Assembly (NCBI GenBank): GCA_903925205.1
Contig: CAIYEN010000141.1
Coordinates: forward strand, 1 to 55,084
DNA length: 55,084 nucleotides
Origin: an uncultured Opitutia bacterium
GTDB taxonomy: Bacteria; Verrucomicrobiota; Verrucomicrobiia; Opitutales; UBA953
Direction of reading: 5' to 3'
Below are positions 1 to 7,106 of the stretch, piece after piece. Position 1 is the first letter of the stretch. Every line of letters starts with the position of its first letter. The notes under the pieces were generated by a model. That model was not told the origin of the DNA. It worked only from the letters and a program-made list of their open reading frames with translations, and made no database searches. Position numbers and translations under genes: made by a program.

Positions 1-1
1 C

Positions 2-688
2 GTGGCCATCCGCATCGACCTACTCACCCTCTTCCCGGCCATGGCCGACGGCTTCCTCCAGGAGTCCGTCATCGGCCGTGCCATCGAAAAGGGCACTATC
101 GGCTTCAAGGCCCACGACCTCCGCCAGTACTCCAAGGATAAGCACCGCAAGGTCGACGACATCCCCTACGGAGGCGGCCCAGGCATGCTCATGACCTGCC
201 AGCCACTTTTTGACGCCGTGGATGACCTCGCCACCCCCGATTGCGAGGTCATCTACCTCTGCCCGGACGGCGAGCAGCTCACCAACCCCTTAGCCCGGGA
301 ATTAGCCCAAAAAAGCCACTTAATCCTCGTTTCTGGGCACTATGAGGGCATTGACCAACGCTTCCGGGATCGCAAGGTAACCCGCGAAATCTCCATCGGG
401 GACTATGTTTTGACCAATGGCACCCTGCCCGCCTGTGTCCTCGTGGATTGCATCGGTCGGCAGATCCCTGGGGTCCTCGGCGAGGAAAACTCCTTGACTG
501 GGGATAGCTACAACGGCAAGTTGCTCGCCTTTCCGCAGTACACCAGACCCGCTGTTTATGATGGTCTCGAGGTGCCCCCGGTCCTCCTAGGAGGACACCA
601 CGCCGAAATCGAAAAGTGGCGCCGGGTAAAGCAAATCGAGAAGACAAAGCAGCGCCGGCCCGACCTACTGGAAGACCAAGAACACTAG
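2..688 (+). CDS. trmD: tRNA (guanine-37-N1)-methyltransferase TrmD
   Basis: SAM-dependent methyltransferase that makes m1G37 in tRNAs and so prevents +1 frameshifting; cytosolic, SPOUT fold with a deep trefoil knot. The 228-residue product carries the family landmarks in order: the N-terminal RIDLLTLFP strand, the [10 protein letters not shown] loop, GHYEGIDQR, and the knot segment [10 protein letters not shown] followed by PGVLG, then [20 protein letters not shown]. It starts with GTG at the very edge of the window and looks N-terminally complete. E. coli TrmD is somewhat longer (about 255) and the difference is at the C-terminus. rplS follows 2 nt after the stop, so the two are cotranscribed. 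rimM would be expected upstream, outside the window. Identity is very secure. Confidence 0.96.
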   Translation: MAIRIDLLTLFPAMADGFLQESVIGRAIEKGTIGFKAHDLRQYSKDKHRKVDDIPYGGGPGMLMTCQPLFDAVDDLATPDCEVIYLCPDGEQLTNPLARELAQKSHLILVSGHYEGIDQRFRDRKVTREISIGDYVLTNGTLPACVLVDCIGRQIPGVLGEENSLTGDSYNGKLLAFPQYTRPAVYDGLEVPPVLLGGHHAEIEKWRRVKQIEKTKQRRPDLLEDQEH

Positions 689-690
689 CC

Positions 691-1080
691 ATGAGCAACC
701 ATCCCCTCCTCCAATACGCTACCCAATCGCAGCTGAAGACCGGCCGCGGCCACGACACTTTCAAGGTCGGTGATGGCGTCCGCGTCTCCACCAAGGTCCG
801 CGAAGGCGACAAAGAGCGCACCCAGCTGTTCTCCGGCATCGTGATCTCCCGCAAGGGTGGTAACGTCCAGGAAACCTTCACCGTTCGCCGCATCTCCTTT
901 GGCGAAGGTGTCGAACGTACTTTCCCGGTCCACTCCCCGAACATCGAGAAGATCGAAGTCGAGCGCGTGTCCCAGGTCATGAAGGCTCGTCTCTTCTACC
1001 TCCGCGACCGCCACGGCAAGTCCGCCACCAAGGTTAAGGAAAAGCGCTACGACCCTTCGGCTGCCGCCGAGGCCAAGTAA
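691..1080 (+). CDS. rplS: 50S ribosomal protein L19
   Basis: Large-subunit protein at the 30S-50S interface. The 129-residue product matches L19 throughout: [16 protein letters not shown] near residues 25-40, then [11 protein letters not shown], the [20 protein letters not shown] core, [13 protein letters not shown] and the C-terminal [12 protein letters not shown]. The ATG at 691 lies 2 nt past the trmD stop and gives a normal L19 length; the same frame stays open further upstream inside trmD but that part has no L19 similarity. No Shine-Dalgarno sequence precedes the ATG, so translational coupling to trmD is likely. The C-terminus has a short Ala-rich tail. It is followed by a strong intrinsic terminator. 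Confidence 0.97.
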   Translation: MSNHPLLQYATQSQLKTGRGHDTFKVGDGVRVSTKVREGDKERTQLFSGIVISRKGGNVQETFTVRRISFGEGVERTFPVHSPNIEKIEVERVSQVMKARLFYLRDRHGKSATKVKEKRYDPSAAAEAK

Positions 1081-1100
1081 GCGCTCTTGGGCGCCAACAA

Positions 1101-1126
1101 AAAGCCCCGCTTGCGGGGCTTTTTTA
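1101..1126 (+). terminator. Intrinsic terminator of trmD-rplS
   Basis: AAAGCCCCGC, a two-base loop (TT), then GCGGGGCTTTTTT: a GC-rich hairpin followed by a run of T, 20 nt after the rplS stop. It separates trmD-rplS from rpsP, which in many bacteria is the first gene of the same operon. Confidence 0.9.
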
Positions 1127-1268
1127 TACCCTAGGACGAAGCGCCCACGCCACAAACGACTGCAATCGGGCAAATCAAACCCCTGCCAATAAGTTACTTA
1201 GCCTGCATACCGTCATTCTAGGACTTCTGTAGGGTCTTAAGTTTTTTCCTAAAACGACGCCTGCAGGC

Positions 1269-1297
1269 TTGACTCCCCCTTCCCCGCCTGCGTCTTT
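1269..1297 (+). promoter_or_regulatory. Candidate rpsP promoter
   Basis: A TTGACT hexamer at 1269-1274 matches the -35 consensus, with a poorly conserved -10 position 17 nt downstream (GTCTTT). Similar TTGACY hexamers precede rpsT (4775) and tig (26399). The 1127-1356 gap holds no gene; its second half is pyrimidine-rich and there is no Shine-Dalgarno before the rpsP ATG. The assignment rests on the -35 match only. Confidence 0.3.
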
Positions 1298-1356
1298 CCA
1301 CATCCCTCGTTTGGCTCGTCCCGACGTCCGGAATCTCCCTCCCACTTCCTACCACT

Positions 1357-1623
1357 ATGCTACGCATCCGCCTCCAACGTTTCGGTACCAAGAACGAGCC
1401 GACCTATCGCCTCGTCGTTGCTGAACAGAGCATCCGCCGTGACGGTCGCTTCGTCGAAGTCCTCGGCCACTACAACCCTGCCGCCCGCGGCAAGGCCATC
1501 CCTCTCGTGATCAACGTCGAGCGCGTCGACCATTGGGTCAAGCTCGGCGCCCAGCCGTCCGACACCGCGAAGTCGCTCGTGAAGCGTGCGCGCGCGGCCG
1601 CTGCTGCCGCTCCGAAGGCCTAA
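1357..1623 (+). CDS. rpsP: 30S ribosomal protein S16
   Basis: Small-subunit assembly protein. The 88-residue product begins MLRIRLQRFGTKNEPTYRLV and continues with RRDGRFVEVLGHYNP, the S16 signature, then RVDHWVKLGAQPSDTAKSLVKRA before an Ala-rich tail. Length is normal for S16. It stands alone between two terminators and is preceded by about 230 nt of non-coding DNA, so it has its own promoter. The usual order rpsP-rimM-trmD-rplS is therefore rearranged: here rpsP lies downstream of rplS. Confidence 0.97.
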   Translation: MLRIRLQRFGTKNEPTYRLVVAEQSIRRDGRFVEVLGHYNPAARGKAIPLVINVERVDHWVKLGAQPSDTAKSLVKRARAAAAAAPKA

Positions 1624-1663
1624 GTCCCCTCTACACGGCGGAAACGCCCACCCTGACGACGTC

Positions 1664-1690
1664 ACACCCTGCCCAACGGCAGGGTGTTTC
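1664..1690 (+). terminator. Terminator between rpsP and the convergent reverse operon
   Basis: Perfect 10-bp stem ACACCCTGCC / GGCAGGGTGT with a 4-nt loop (1674-1677), followed by only a short T run (TTTCGTTTG). It sits 40 nt after the rpsP stop and 26 nt from the end of the convergent reverse-strand gene, so it may act in both directions. Confidence 0.75.
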
Positions 1691-1715
1691 GTTTGGTGGG
1701 GTCGCAGCGAGCGGC

Positions 1716-1979
1716 TCAGTTAACCTTGGTCCAGCCGCCGTCGCCGTTCTTCTCCAACTTCTGAAAGCCCGCTTGTGCCAGGCGCTTTTCGGAAACGGCC
1801 TGCTTCATGTCCCCCTCGCCGTAACGAATCGTCAGGCTGGGCGTGGTGAGCACCCGCCGGCAGGCCTCCTGGGTCGCCGGATGATGGGTGAAGTCTGGGG
1901 CCTCGGCGGGTAGGTCGACTTCGAATTCGTCGCCTTCCGTTCCGTCGGCCTTGAGCACGATGTAGCGGCGAAGCGGCAT
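1716..1979 (-). CDS. FmdB-like small protein lacking the zinc-ribbon cysteines
   Basis: An 87-residue protein starting MPLRRYIVLKADG. The arrangement resembles FmdB-type regulatory zinc-ribbon proteins: a short N-terminal strand ending in FEVDLP, then HHPATQEACRRVLTTPSL, then a C-terminal part (SEKRLAQAGFQKLEKNGDGGW) like that seen in FmdB proteins of this phylum. The CxxC pairs that bind zinc in canonical FmdB are absent; the single Cys (in EACRR) cannot make a site. The frame is open 11 codons further upstream inside oppC, but the ATG at 1979 lies directly after the oppC stop and gives the typical FmdB N-terminus. It is the last gene of the reverse operon with oppBC. Function unknown. Confidence 0.65.
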   Translation of the reverse strand: MPLRRYIVLKADGTEGDEFEVDLPAEAPDFTHHPATQEACRRVLTTPSLTIRYGEGDMKQAVSEKRLAQAGFQKLEKNGDGGWTKVN

Positions 1980-1980
1980 C

Positions 1981-2859
1981 TTATTTCTTAGCGGTGCGGG
2001 GATCGAAGGCATCGCGCAACCCGTCGCCGAGGTAGCTCAGCGAGAGCAAAGTGCCGGCGAAGACGATCGAGGGGATAATCAAGAGCCACGGGCACTGCTC
2101 CATGACGTCCGACCCTTCCTTAATCATCATCCCCCAGGAGGTCATCGGCGACTTCACGCCGAGGCCGAGGAAGCTGACAAAGGCCTCGAGCAGCATAACG
2201 CCCGGAACGGTAAGGGTCGCATAGACCGCAATCGTGCCGGAGAGGTTCGGCAGGTAATGGCGCAAGACGATACCAGGGCGAGATTGCCCGAGGGAAACGG
2301 CCGCCTCCACAAATTGCCGGTTCTTCAGCGAACGGGTCTTCGTGCAAACGATCCGGGCCATGGTCAGCCAGGAGACGCCGCCCACCGCCAAGAAGATCAT
2401 CCAGATGTTCTGACCAAAGACCACGGTGCAGAGGATGACAATCAGCGTCAGCGGGAGTGTGCTCACGATATCGACCACGCGCATGGCGAGGTCCTCGAAA
2501 CGACCCCCAATCTCGGCGGCGACCACGCCGTAGATGACGCCCACGAACAGCGCGACCGTCGTCGCGATCAAGCCTACGGAGATGGAGATCATCCCCCCTT
2601 GCAGCAGGCGCGCGAGCAGGTCGCGACCCAAGAGATCCGTCCCCAACCAATGGGCCGCACACGGGGCCACGGGGCCGAGGACCAAGTCCTGCGCCTTGTA
2701 GTCGGGCAGAAAATGCAGGGCCGTCAACAAGGGTGAACTAAAGCAAAGGGCGGCGATACCGACCAAGAACCACAAGGCGATGACCGGCGTGCGGTCGCGC
2801 TGGAAGCGTTGCCAACCCGTTTCGGTGGGGGCGGAAGCGTTCGTCATAGGGGTGCTCAT
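1981..2859 (-). CDS. ABC transporter permease, OppC/DppC type
   Basis: Inner-membrane permease of a peptide/nickel-class ABC importer. The 292-residue product has an N-terminal cytosolic stretch, a first membrane helix around residues 28-48, a periplasmic loop with the OppC signature HWLGTDLLGRDLLARLL, and five further hydrophobic segments. The EAA loop that docks the ATPase is visible as EAAVSLGQSRPGIVLRHYLP, and the protein ends in the typical SYLGDGLRDAFDPR. It overlaps the oppB-like gene by 4 nt (ATGA), indicating translational coupling. No substrate-binding protein or ATPase gene is nearby, so substrate cannot be assigned. Confidence 0.93.
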   Translation of the reverse strand: MSTPMTNASAPTETGWQRFQRDRTPVIALWFLVGIAALCFSSPLLTALHFLPDYKAQDLVLGPVAPCAAHWLGTDLLGRDLLARLLQGGMISISVGLIATTVALFVGVIYGVVAAEIGGRFEDLAMRVVDIVSTLPLTLIVILCTVVFGQNIWMIFLAVGGVSWLTMARIVCTKTRSLKNRQFVEAAVSLGQSRPGIVLRHYLPNLSGTIAVYATLTVPGVMLLEAFVSFLGLGVKSPMTSWGMMIKEGSDVMEQCPWLLIIPSIVFAGTLLSLSYLGDGLRDAFDPRTAKK

Positions 2860-3779
2860 CGGCGGTCGCGCGCGGTGCGCGGGTCAAGGGCCGCCTTCGC
2901 AAGGTCAGCCACCAGGTTAAGACAAAGGAGGGCGACGGCGTAGAGCAGCGTCGTGCCGAGAATCACTGGGACGTCGCGATTGATAATCGCCGTGACGAAG
3001 AGGCGGCCGACGCCGGGGACGTCGAAGAGAGACTCGACGACAAAGGAGCCAGAGACCAGGGCCGCGGCGGCGGGGCCCAAGTAGGTGACGACCGGCAAGA
3101 TACCATTACGCAGGGCATGCACAAAACGCACCCGCGTGGGGGAGACGCCCTTAGCGCGCGCGGTGCGCACGTAATCCAAGGTGTACACTTCCATCAGCTC
3201 ACCCCGCGTCAACCGGGCCAGCGGGGCGGCCGTGATTAAACCCAAGGCCAAGGACGGGAGCACGAGGTGCGTCACCGAGCCCCAACCACACGGCGGGAAC
3301 CAACCGAGCTGCAGGGAGAAGACTAAAGCGAGCAACGGGCCGAACACAAAGGACGGCACGCAGATGCCAAGCAACGCCAACCCCATGGGCACGCGGTCCA
3401 TCCAAGTATTCGGGCGCGAGGCCGCGATCACCCCGATGGGGATGCCAACGAGGATGGCGATGAGCAAGGAAACCGACCCCAGGATGACGGAGACGGGAAT
3501 CCGCTCGCCGATGATTTGGTTCACCGTCCAGCCCGGGTACTTCATCGAGGGCCCCAAGGAGCCGTGGGCGAGGTTACCGATATAATTGCCGAGCTGAACG
3601 TAGAGCGGCTGATCCAGGCCGTAGTAGGCTTCGACCTGCTTCTTAACCTCCGCAGGCATCGGCCGTTCCTTATCAAACGGACCGCCTGGCACCGCATGCG
3701 CCAAAAAGAAGGTGGCGATGACCACGACCAGCAGGACGGGGATCATTTCGGCCAGCCGCTTGAGGACGTAGAGGAACAT
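2856..3779 (-). CDS. ABC transporter permease, OppB/DppB type
   Basis: Partner permease of the OppC-type protein. The 307-residue product starts with the classical OppB N-terminus (MFLYVLKRLAEMIPVLLVV), then AVPGGPF and the LGLDQPLYVQ-like segment (YYGLDQPLYVQLGNY). Six membrane segments can be seen. The EAA-loop region reads YTLDYVRTARAKGVSPTRV, followed by LRNGILPVVTYLG, and the C-terminus has FDVPGVGRLFVTAIINRDVPVI. It lies 50 nt downstream of a small lipoprotein gene and overlaps oppC by 4 nt. The ATG at 3779 gives a full-length OppB. Confidence 0.93.
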   Translation of the reverse strand: MFLYVLKRLAEMIPVLLVVVIATFFLAHAVPGGPFDKERPMPAEVKKQVEAYYGLDQPLYVQLGNYIGNLAHGSLGPSMKYPGWTVNQIIGERIPVSVILGSVSLLIAILVGIPIGVIAASRPNTWMDRVPMGLALLGICVPSFVFGPLLALVFSLQLGWFPPCGWGSVTHLVLPSLALGLITAAPLARLTRGELMEVYTLDYVRTARAKGVSPTRVRFVHALRNGILPVVTYLGPAAAALVSGSFVVESLFDVPGVGRLFVTAIINRDVPVILGTTLLYAVALLCLNLVADLAKAALDPRTARDRR

Positions 3780-3829
3780 CGGGGCAAAGCGAGCGTGGGA
3801 CGGAGGAGCCGGGTTGCAAGCCTGCGGGA

Positions 3830-4105
3830 CTAAGGCTTCTTGGCCTCGGCCGCCTTCGCGCGGCGCTCCATTTCCTCAACCGTCAGGGCATTCGGGAGGC
3901 CATTCGCATCGGTCCGCACCCAGCGCATGCGGGCGGACAAGACTTCTAATTCTTTGTCGTTCAGTTTACCCTCCGCTTTTAGGCGGGCCTGGCGCTCGGC
4001 GCTATCGCGCTCCATCTGCGCCTGCGCATCGTTCTGGACGTAGGACTTGAAGATCGTACAGCCGGTAAGCAGCAGCGCGGCGAGCAGGGTTAGCAGGGCC
4101 TTCAT
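3830..4105 (-). CDS. Small putative lipoprotein
   Basis: A 91-residue protein with a short signal peptide and lipobox: MKALLTLLAALLLTGC, so Cys16 should be lipidated after LspA cleavage. The mature part is hydrophilic and highly charged (QAQMERDSAERQARLKAEG and EEMERRAKAAEAKKP), likely helical, with no domain I recognise. It lies between the DCC-family gene (10 nt upstream) and oppB (50 nt downstream) on the same strand, so it is probably cotranscribed. GGAGGT sits immediately against the ATG with no spacing, which is unlikely to work as a normal ribosome-binding site. Function unknown. Confidence 0.75.
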   Translation of the reverse strand: MKALLTLLAALLLTGCTIFKSYVQNDAQAQMERDSAERQARLKAEGKLNDKELEVLSARMRWVRTDANGLPNALTVEEMERRAKAAEAKKP

Positions 4106-4115
4106 ACCTCCGAAG

Positions 4116-4502
4116 TTAGTCCGCGAGGTGCTCAGGGCTCAAGAGCGTACAGGCGGGCGGCCGGCCGAACCAGTGCCGACGGCACGCAATGAAGTCGTAG
4201 ATACCGTCGGCCCAAAAGGCTGGCACCCAGCCGACCGTCCAGGCCAAGAAGCCCCAGCCGCCCCCCAGCAACTGCAGCATTCGTAAAACAGCCGCCGACC
4301 GGACTAAACGCTGCGAACCGACCCATACCACGACCGTCCGATTATCCCCGCCGGGCGGCTCACCGAGGATTCGGGCTGACTCCCCCGTGTTCGTGGCGAA
4401 AACCATGGCCCCCTGGGAATCACGGGCCGAGAACCACTGGGCCGTCCGATTGCATAAAGCACAGTCTCCATCGATCAAGACGATGACTGGGACGGCTTCC
4501 AT
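4116..4502 (-). CDS. DCC-family (DUF393) thiol-disulfide oxidoreductase-like protein
   Basis: A 128-residue protein of the DUF393/DCC family, named after its conserved Asp and two Cys. The motif is seen as LIDGDCALCNR at residues 9-19, with Cys14 and Cys17 forming a CxxC pair, followed by WFSARD and the hydrophobic stretch VLRMLQLLGGGWGFLAWTV typical of the family. The C-terminus has YDFIACRRHWFGR, also family-typical. I chose the ATG at 4502; an in-frame TTG six codons upstream is less likely. It is the first gene of the reverse cluster ending with oppBC and the FmdB-like gene. Family proteins are predicted redox proteins; the actual partner is unknown. Confidence 0.85.
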   Translation of the reverse strand: MEAVPVIVLIDGDCALCNRTAQWFSARDSQGAMVFATNTGESARILGEPPGGDNRTVVVWVGSQRLVRSAAVLRMLQLLGGGWGFLAWTVGWVPAFWADGIYDFIACRRHWFGRPPACTLLSPEHLAD

Positions 4503-4632
4503 GCACCCTGAATGAGCCAAAAACCGAGCGGAGTGAAGGCCTTTCGCTGTTTCCAGCCCCGAACCTCTAAAAGCGAGGGAAAGCGCTTGTCACGGGAGCC
4601 TCCGACTGCCAAATAAGCCCTTCCTACTGGCC

Positions 4633-4719
4633 GGAAGGGTATCCAAGTGGCTAAAGGTCGCGGACTGTAAATCCGTTCAGCTTCGCTGTTCGTGGGTTCG
4701 AATCCCACCCCTTCCACCA
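4633..4719 (+). tRNA. tRNA-Tyr (anticodon GTA)
   Basis: An 87-nt class II tRNA. The acceptor stem GGAAGGG (4633-4639) pairs with CCCTTCC (4709-4715), followed by discriminator A and an encoded CCA (4717-4719). The anticodon GTA is at 4667-4669 in the loop CTGTAAA. There is a long variable arm (about 4677-4690, TCAGCTTCGCTGTT) as expected for tRNA-Tyr. The T arm is GTGGG/CCCAC around TTCGAAT. It lies upstream of rpsT on the same strand. A weak promoter-like TTGTCA is present at 4587-4592. Confidence 0.97.
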
Positions 4720-4729
4720 GCAGGACAAC

Positions 4730-4768
4730 TTTAACGACGCCCCCGACTCCGGGGGCGAAATCGTTAAA
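4730..4768 (+). other. Long hairpin between tRNA-Tyr and rpsT
   Basis: A two-part inverted repeat: outer stem TTTAACGA (4730-4737) with TCGTTAAA (4761-4768), inner stem GCCCCC (4739-4744) with GGGGGC (4751-4756). The separating bases are a single C on one side and GAAA on the other. It starts 10 nt after the tRNA CCA and has no T run, so it is not a standard terminator. It could stop or process the tRNA transcript, or act in the rpsT leader. A TTGACT hexamer at 4775-4780, just downstream, may be the -35 of rpsT. Confidence 0.7.
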
Positions 4769-4814
4769 TCCGCGTTGACTCCGAGGGCTGCCCACGGCTT
4801 CCCTACTGACACAC

Positions 4815-5060
4815 ATGGCCAACATCAAAGCTAACAAGAAGAGCATCCGTCAGACCGCTACGCGCGCCGCTCGCAATAAGATCGTCCGCACCCGCCTCAA
4901 GAGCCTCGTCAAGGGCTTCGTCGCTGGCGCCGCTTCCGCCAACCCTGCCGCCGTGGCTTCGGCCGCCGACAAGGCTGCCAAGTCGGGCGTGATCCATCGC
5001 AATAAGGCGAACCGCATCAAGGCTCGCCTCGCCAAGAAGCTGGCTGCGTCCAAGAAGTAA
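4815..5060 (+). CDS. rpsT: 30S ribosomal protein S20
   Basis: Primary binding protein of 16S rRNA in the small subunit. The 81-residue product is almost entirely basic and alpha-helical: MANIKANKKSIRQTATRAAR at the start, then RLKSLVKGFV, and the S20 hallmark AAKSGVIHRNKANRIKARLAKKL at the C-terminus (residues 54-76). It is a few residues shorter than E. coli S20. The ATG has no Shine-Dalgarno; the leader contains a long hairpin after tRNA-Tyr. In E. coli S20 regulates its own translation; whether that applies here is unknown. A strong terminator follows. Confidence 0.96.
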   Translation: MANIKANKKSIRQTATRAARNKIVRTRLKSLVKGFVAGAASANPAAVASAADKAAKSGVIHRNKANRIKARLAKKLAASKK

Positions 5061-5084
5061 GAGATGCCTTTCGGGCCTCTCCAC

Positions 5085-5120
5085 AACCCCGCCGTCTGAG
5101 ACGCCGGGGTTTTTTGTTTT
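5085..5120 (+). terminator. Intrinsic terminator after rpsT
   Basis: Stem AACCCCG + CGTC with GACG + CGGGGTT, separated by one C/C mismatch and closed by loop TGA, then TTTTTGTTTT. It ends only 4 nt before the ATG of the next gene, so that gene must use readthrough or a promoter inside rpsT or the terminator. Confidence 0.88.
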
Positions 5121-5123
5121 AGG

Positions 5124-5924
5124 ATGAGCCATTTCCCTGCCTCGATCGGTTTTCCCTCTGGCGTTTTCGGCGAGGCCCCGTTGCGGCTCGACGTCCTCAC
5201 GCACGGCCCAGGCTGGGTCGCGCTGAATAAGCCGGTCAATCTACCCAGCGACGACCACCCTTGGCAGGAAAACGCCCCCCACTTAGTCGGCGCGCTCCGC
5301 CTCCAACTGCAGCTCGAGAAACCCGAGATGGTAAAACTCGGCCTCAAAGAACCGGCGGTAGCTTTTGGTCCAGAGCCGCAGGTATCGGGCCTGCTCATCC
5401 TCGCCGACCGCACCAGCGCGCTGGCCGCTTGGCGTGATGCCATCGGATCCTTCCAATTGAATTTCACCTACGAGTTCATCGCCCGCACCGAAGAGGCGCC
5501 GGCGGAAGGTGGCCTCTGTGACCTGCCCCTCGGGATGGACGACACCCGTGGGCGCGCCTTCGTCTCCCACCGCCTCGGCAAACAGGCGGAGACCACCTTC
5601 CAGGGCGGTGAGATTTTTAACCGCTGGCGCCGCTGGACGGCGACCACGCGCTTTCCGCGGCGCGACCAAATTCGCGCCCATGCCAACGAGTGCGGCCTGC
5701 GCATCGCCGGCGAGCTGGAATACGCCCGCTCTGGCCGCGTGACCCTCACCGACACGACCCGCCGCGGCCGCCTCAACAAAGGCGAAGATAAGCCCTTGCA
5801 CCGTTGCCTCCTCCTGCACCTTGGCCGAATCCAAGGCCTCGTGGCCGGCGTGCCGATCGACTTGACCGCCCCGCTGCCGGACGATTTTGCGACGGTGGTG
5901 AAGCGCCTCGGTAAAGCGGTTTAG
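5124..5924 (+). CDS. RluA-family pseudouridine synthase-like protein without the catalytic Asp
   Basis: The 266-residue product follows the RluA-type pseudouridine synthase fold: an entry strand GWVALNKPVNLPS (30-42), the active-site region FGPEPQVSGLLILAD (81-95), then IRAHANECGLRIAGELEY and the C-terminal LHRCLLLHLGRI. In active enzymes the second region reads HRLDxxTSG with the nucleophilic Asp; here that position is Glu84 and the His-Arg-Leu before it is Phe-Gly-Pro. The downstream SGLL and IRAH parts are kept. No frameshift is present, so this looks like a maintained protein rather than a decayed gene. It may bind RNA without modifying it. It overlaps the convergent flavin reductase gene by 4 nt. 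Confidence 0.8.
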   Translation: MSHFPASIGFPSGVFGEAPLRLDVLTHGPGWVALNKPVNLPSDDHPWQENAPHLVGALRLQLQLEKPEMVKLGLKEPAVAFGPEPQVSGLLILADRTSALAAWRDAIGSFQLNFTYEFIARTEEAPAEGGLCDLPLGMDDTRGRAFVSHRLGKQAETTFQGGEIFNRWRRWTATTRFPRRDQIRAHANECGLRIAGELEYARSGRVTLTDTTRRGRLNKGEDKPLHRCLLLHLGRIQGLVAGVPIDLTAPLPDDFATVVKRLGKAV

Positions 5925-6535
5925 CCGCGCGGTAACTCCTTGCGGAAGATGTCCTGCGTCCGGACGTAGCCGTCAGGACTGTTCATCCGACCGATCGGGG
6001 CATAATGCTTATAGTCCACCCGCCACGTCACTGGGTCGGCAATACCCGCCCGGACATGGGCCAAGAGAATCTCGACGACGACGATGCGGTTGTCGCCATA
6101 CTTCCGGACATCGAGGACGCGGCACTCTAGGGCGACCGGACACTCCGTTAAAATAGGCGGGCGGACGCGCTCGGCGGGACGCGTCGCCAAACGCTCGCGG
6201 GCGACCTCACTCTCCCCCGCAGGCAGGGGACGGGCGCAGGCGACCATGCGGTCGGCCATCGGCTCGTCACAGAGGTGAATCACGCACTCACCGTTAGCCA
6301 GCAGGTTGGCCGCCGTGTCTTTCGGCGTCCCATCATCGCGATCGCCTGGCGCTAACACCGCCAGCGGGGGCTCCGTGCCCATGACGTTGAAGAAGGAGAA
6401 CGGGGCCGCGTTGACGATGCCGTGGGCGTCGACGGTGGTCACCAGTGCGATCGGCCGCGGGACCACGAGGCCCGCCAGTAGCTTGTAGGCTTGGGCGCCA
6501 GGGTGCGCCGCCACATCGAAGCGGACGGCCTCCAT
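5921..6535 (-). CDS. Flavin reductase family (FMN-binding split barrel) protein
   Basis: A 204-residue protein with the flavin-reductase-like split-barrel pattern: LVVPRPIALVTTVDAHGIVNAAPFS in two adjoining strands near the N-terminus, SFFNVMGTEPPLAVLAPG, the DTAANLLANGECVIHL segment, and a C-terminal YKHYAPIGRMNSPDGYV. Relatives bind FMN and reduce flavin with NAD(P)H or act as small oxidoreductases; no partner oxygenase is nearby. The ATG at 6535 lies 1 nt after the lspA stop, so the gene is the last of an ileS/DksA-like/lspA operon. An earlier in-frame start would overlap lspA and add unrelated residues. Confidence 0.88.
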   Translation of the reverse strand: MEAVRFDVAAHPGAQAYKLLAGLVVPRPIALVTTVDAHGIVNAAPFSFFNVMGTEPPLAVLAPGDRDDGTPKDTAANLLANGECVIHLCDEPMADRMVACARPLPAGESEVARERLATRPAERVRPPILTECPVALECRVLDVRKYGDNRIVVVEILLAHVRAGIADPVTWRVDYKHYAPIGRMNSPDGYVRTQDIFRKELPRG

Positions 6536-6536
6536 G

Positions 6537-7106
6537 CTACGCCCTTGGCTGATCTTCGCCCGCGTGCGAAGTAATGGCCTCACGCCGCAGGTAATCCTGC
6601 CGATAGGACATGAAGAGATAAATCACGACACCCACGCAGATGCAGGAGTCGGCGACGTTAAAGGCCGGAAAACGATAGCCTGGGAAATGGACGTCGAGGA
6701 AGTCGACGACGTGGTCGCCGAAGAGACGGTCACGCACATTGCCGAGCGTGCCACCCACAAAGAGGCCGAAGGCCAACTGCCCGCCCGCCAACTCGCGCAT
6801 CAGCGGGTGCCGCCAGCGCCAAACCAAGGCCAAGACCGCCAAGGCCAAGAACACGAGGAACGGCCGGACGTCGTACTGCGCCCCCAAGCCCCAGGCGGCG
6901 CCTTTATTGCCGACATGAACAATCCAGAGCCATGGAAAGACTACGACCGGCGAGCGCTCGGGGTCTTCTAAGAAATAAGCCCCAAACGGGATTTGCCGGA
7001 CGAGGATGAGCTTGGTCAGGACGTCGGCGACCAACGCCACGACCGCCACCCCCCAGAAGGTGAGGTACGGTCGCAGACGGGAGGGACTGAAAGACCCAGC
7101 GCTCAA
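6537..7106 (-). CDS. lspA: Lipoprotein signal peptidase (signal peptidase II)
   Basis: Inner-membrane aspartyl protease that removes signal peptides from prolipoproteins after lipidation. The 189-residue product has four hydrophobic segments and the family motifs: Asp28 in VADVLTK, GNKGAAWGL (66-74), GGTLGNVRDRLFGDHVVDF with catalytic Asp135, and FPAFNVADS with catalytic Asp153. The start codon is TTG at 7106, overlapping the stop of the upstream DksA-like gene as TTGA; no internal Met would give a complete protein. It has a longer insert between the first helix and the NKGAAW motif than E. coli LspA. Several lipoproteins in this window are likely substrates. Confidence 0.95.
   Translation of the reverse strand: MSAGSFSPSRLRPYLTFWGVAVVALVADVLTKLILVRQIPFGAYFLEDPERSPVVVFPWLWIVHVGNKGAAWGLGAQYDVRPFLVFLALAVLALVWRWRHPLMRELAGGQLAFGLFVGGTLGNVRDRLFGDHVVDFLDVHFPGYRFPAFNVADSCICVGVVIYLFMSYRQDYLRREAITSHAGEDQPRA

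Noticed and set aside
4099-4105. Shine-Dalgarno for the small lipoprotein
   Set aside because: GGAGGT touches the ATG with no spacer, so it cannot position the ribosome in the usual way.
5364-5400. Sequencing error or frameshift explaining the altered pseudouridine synthase site
   Set aside because: The frame is continuous over 266 codons with good flanking similarity on both sides, so a simple indel does not account for the replacement.
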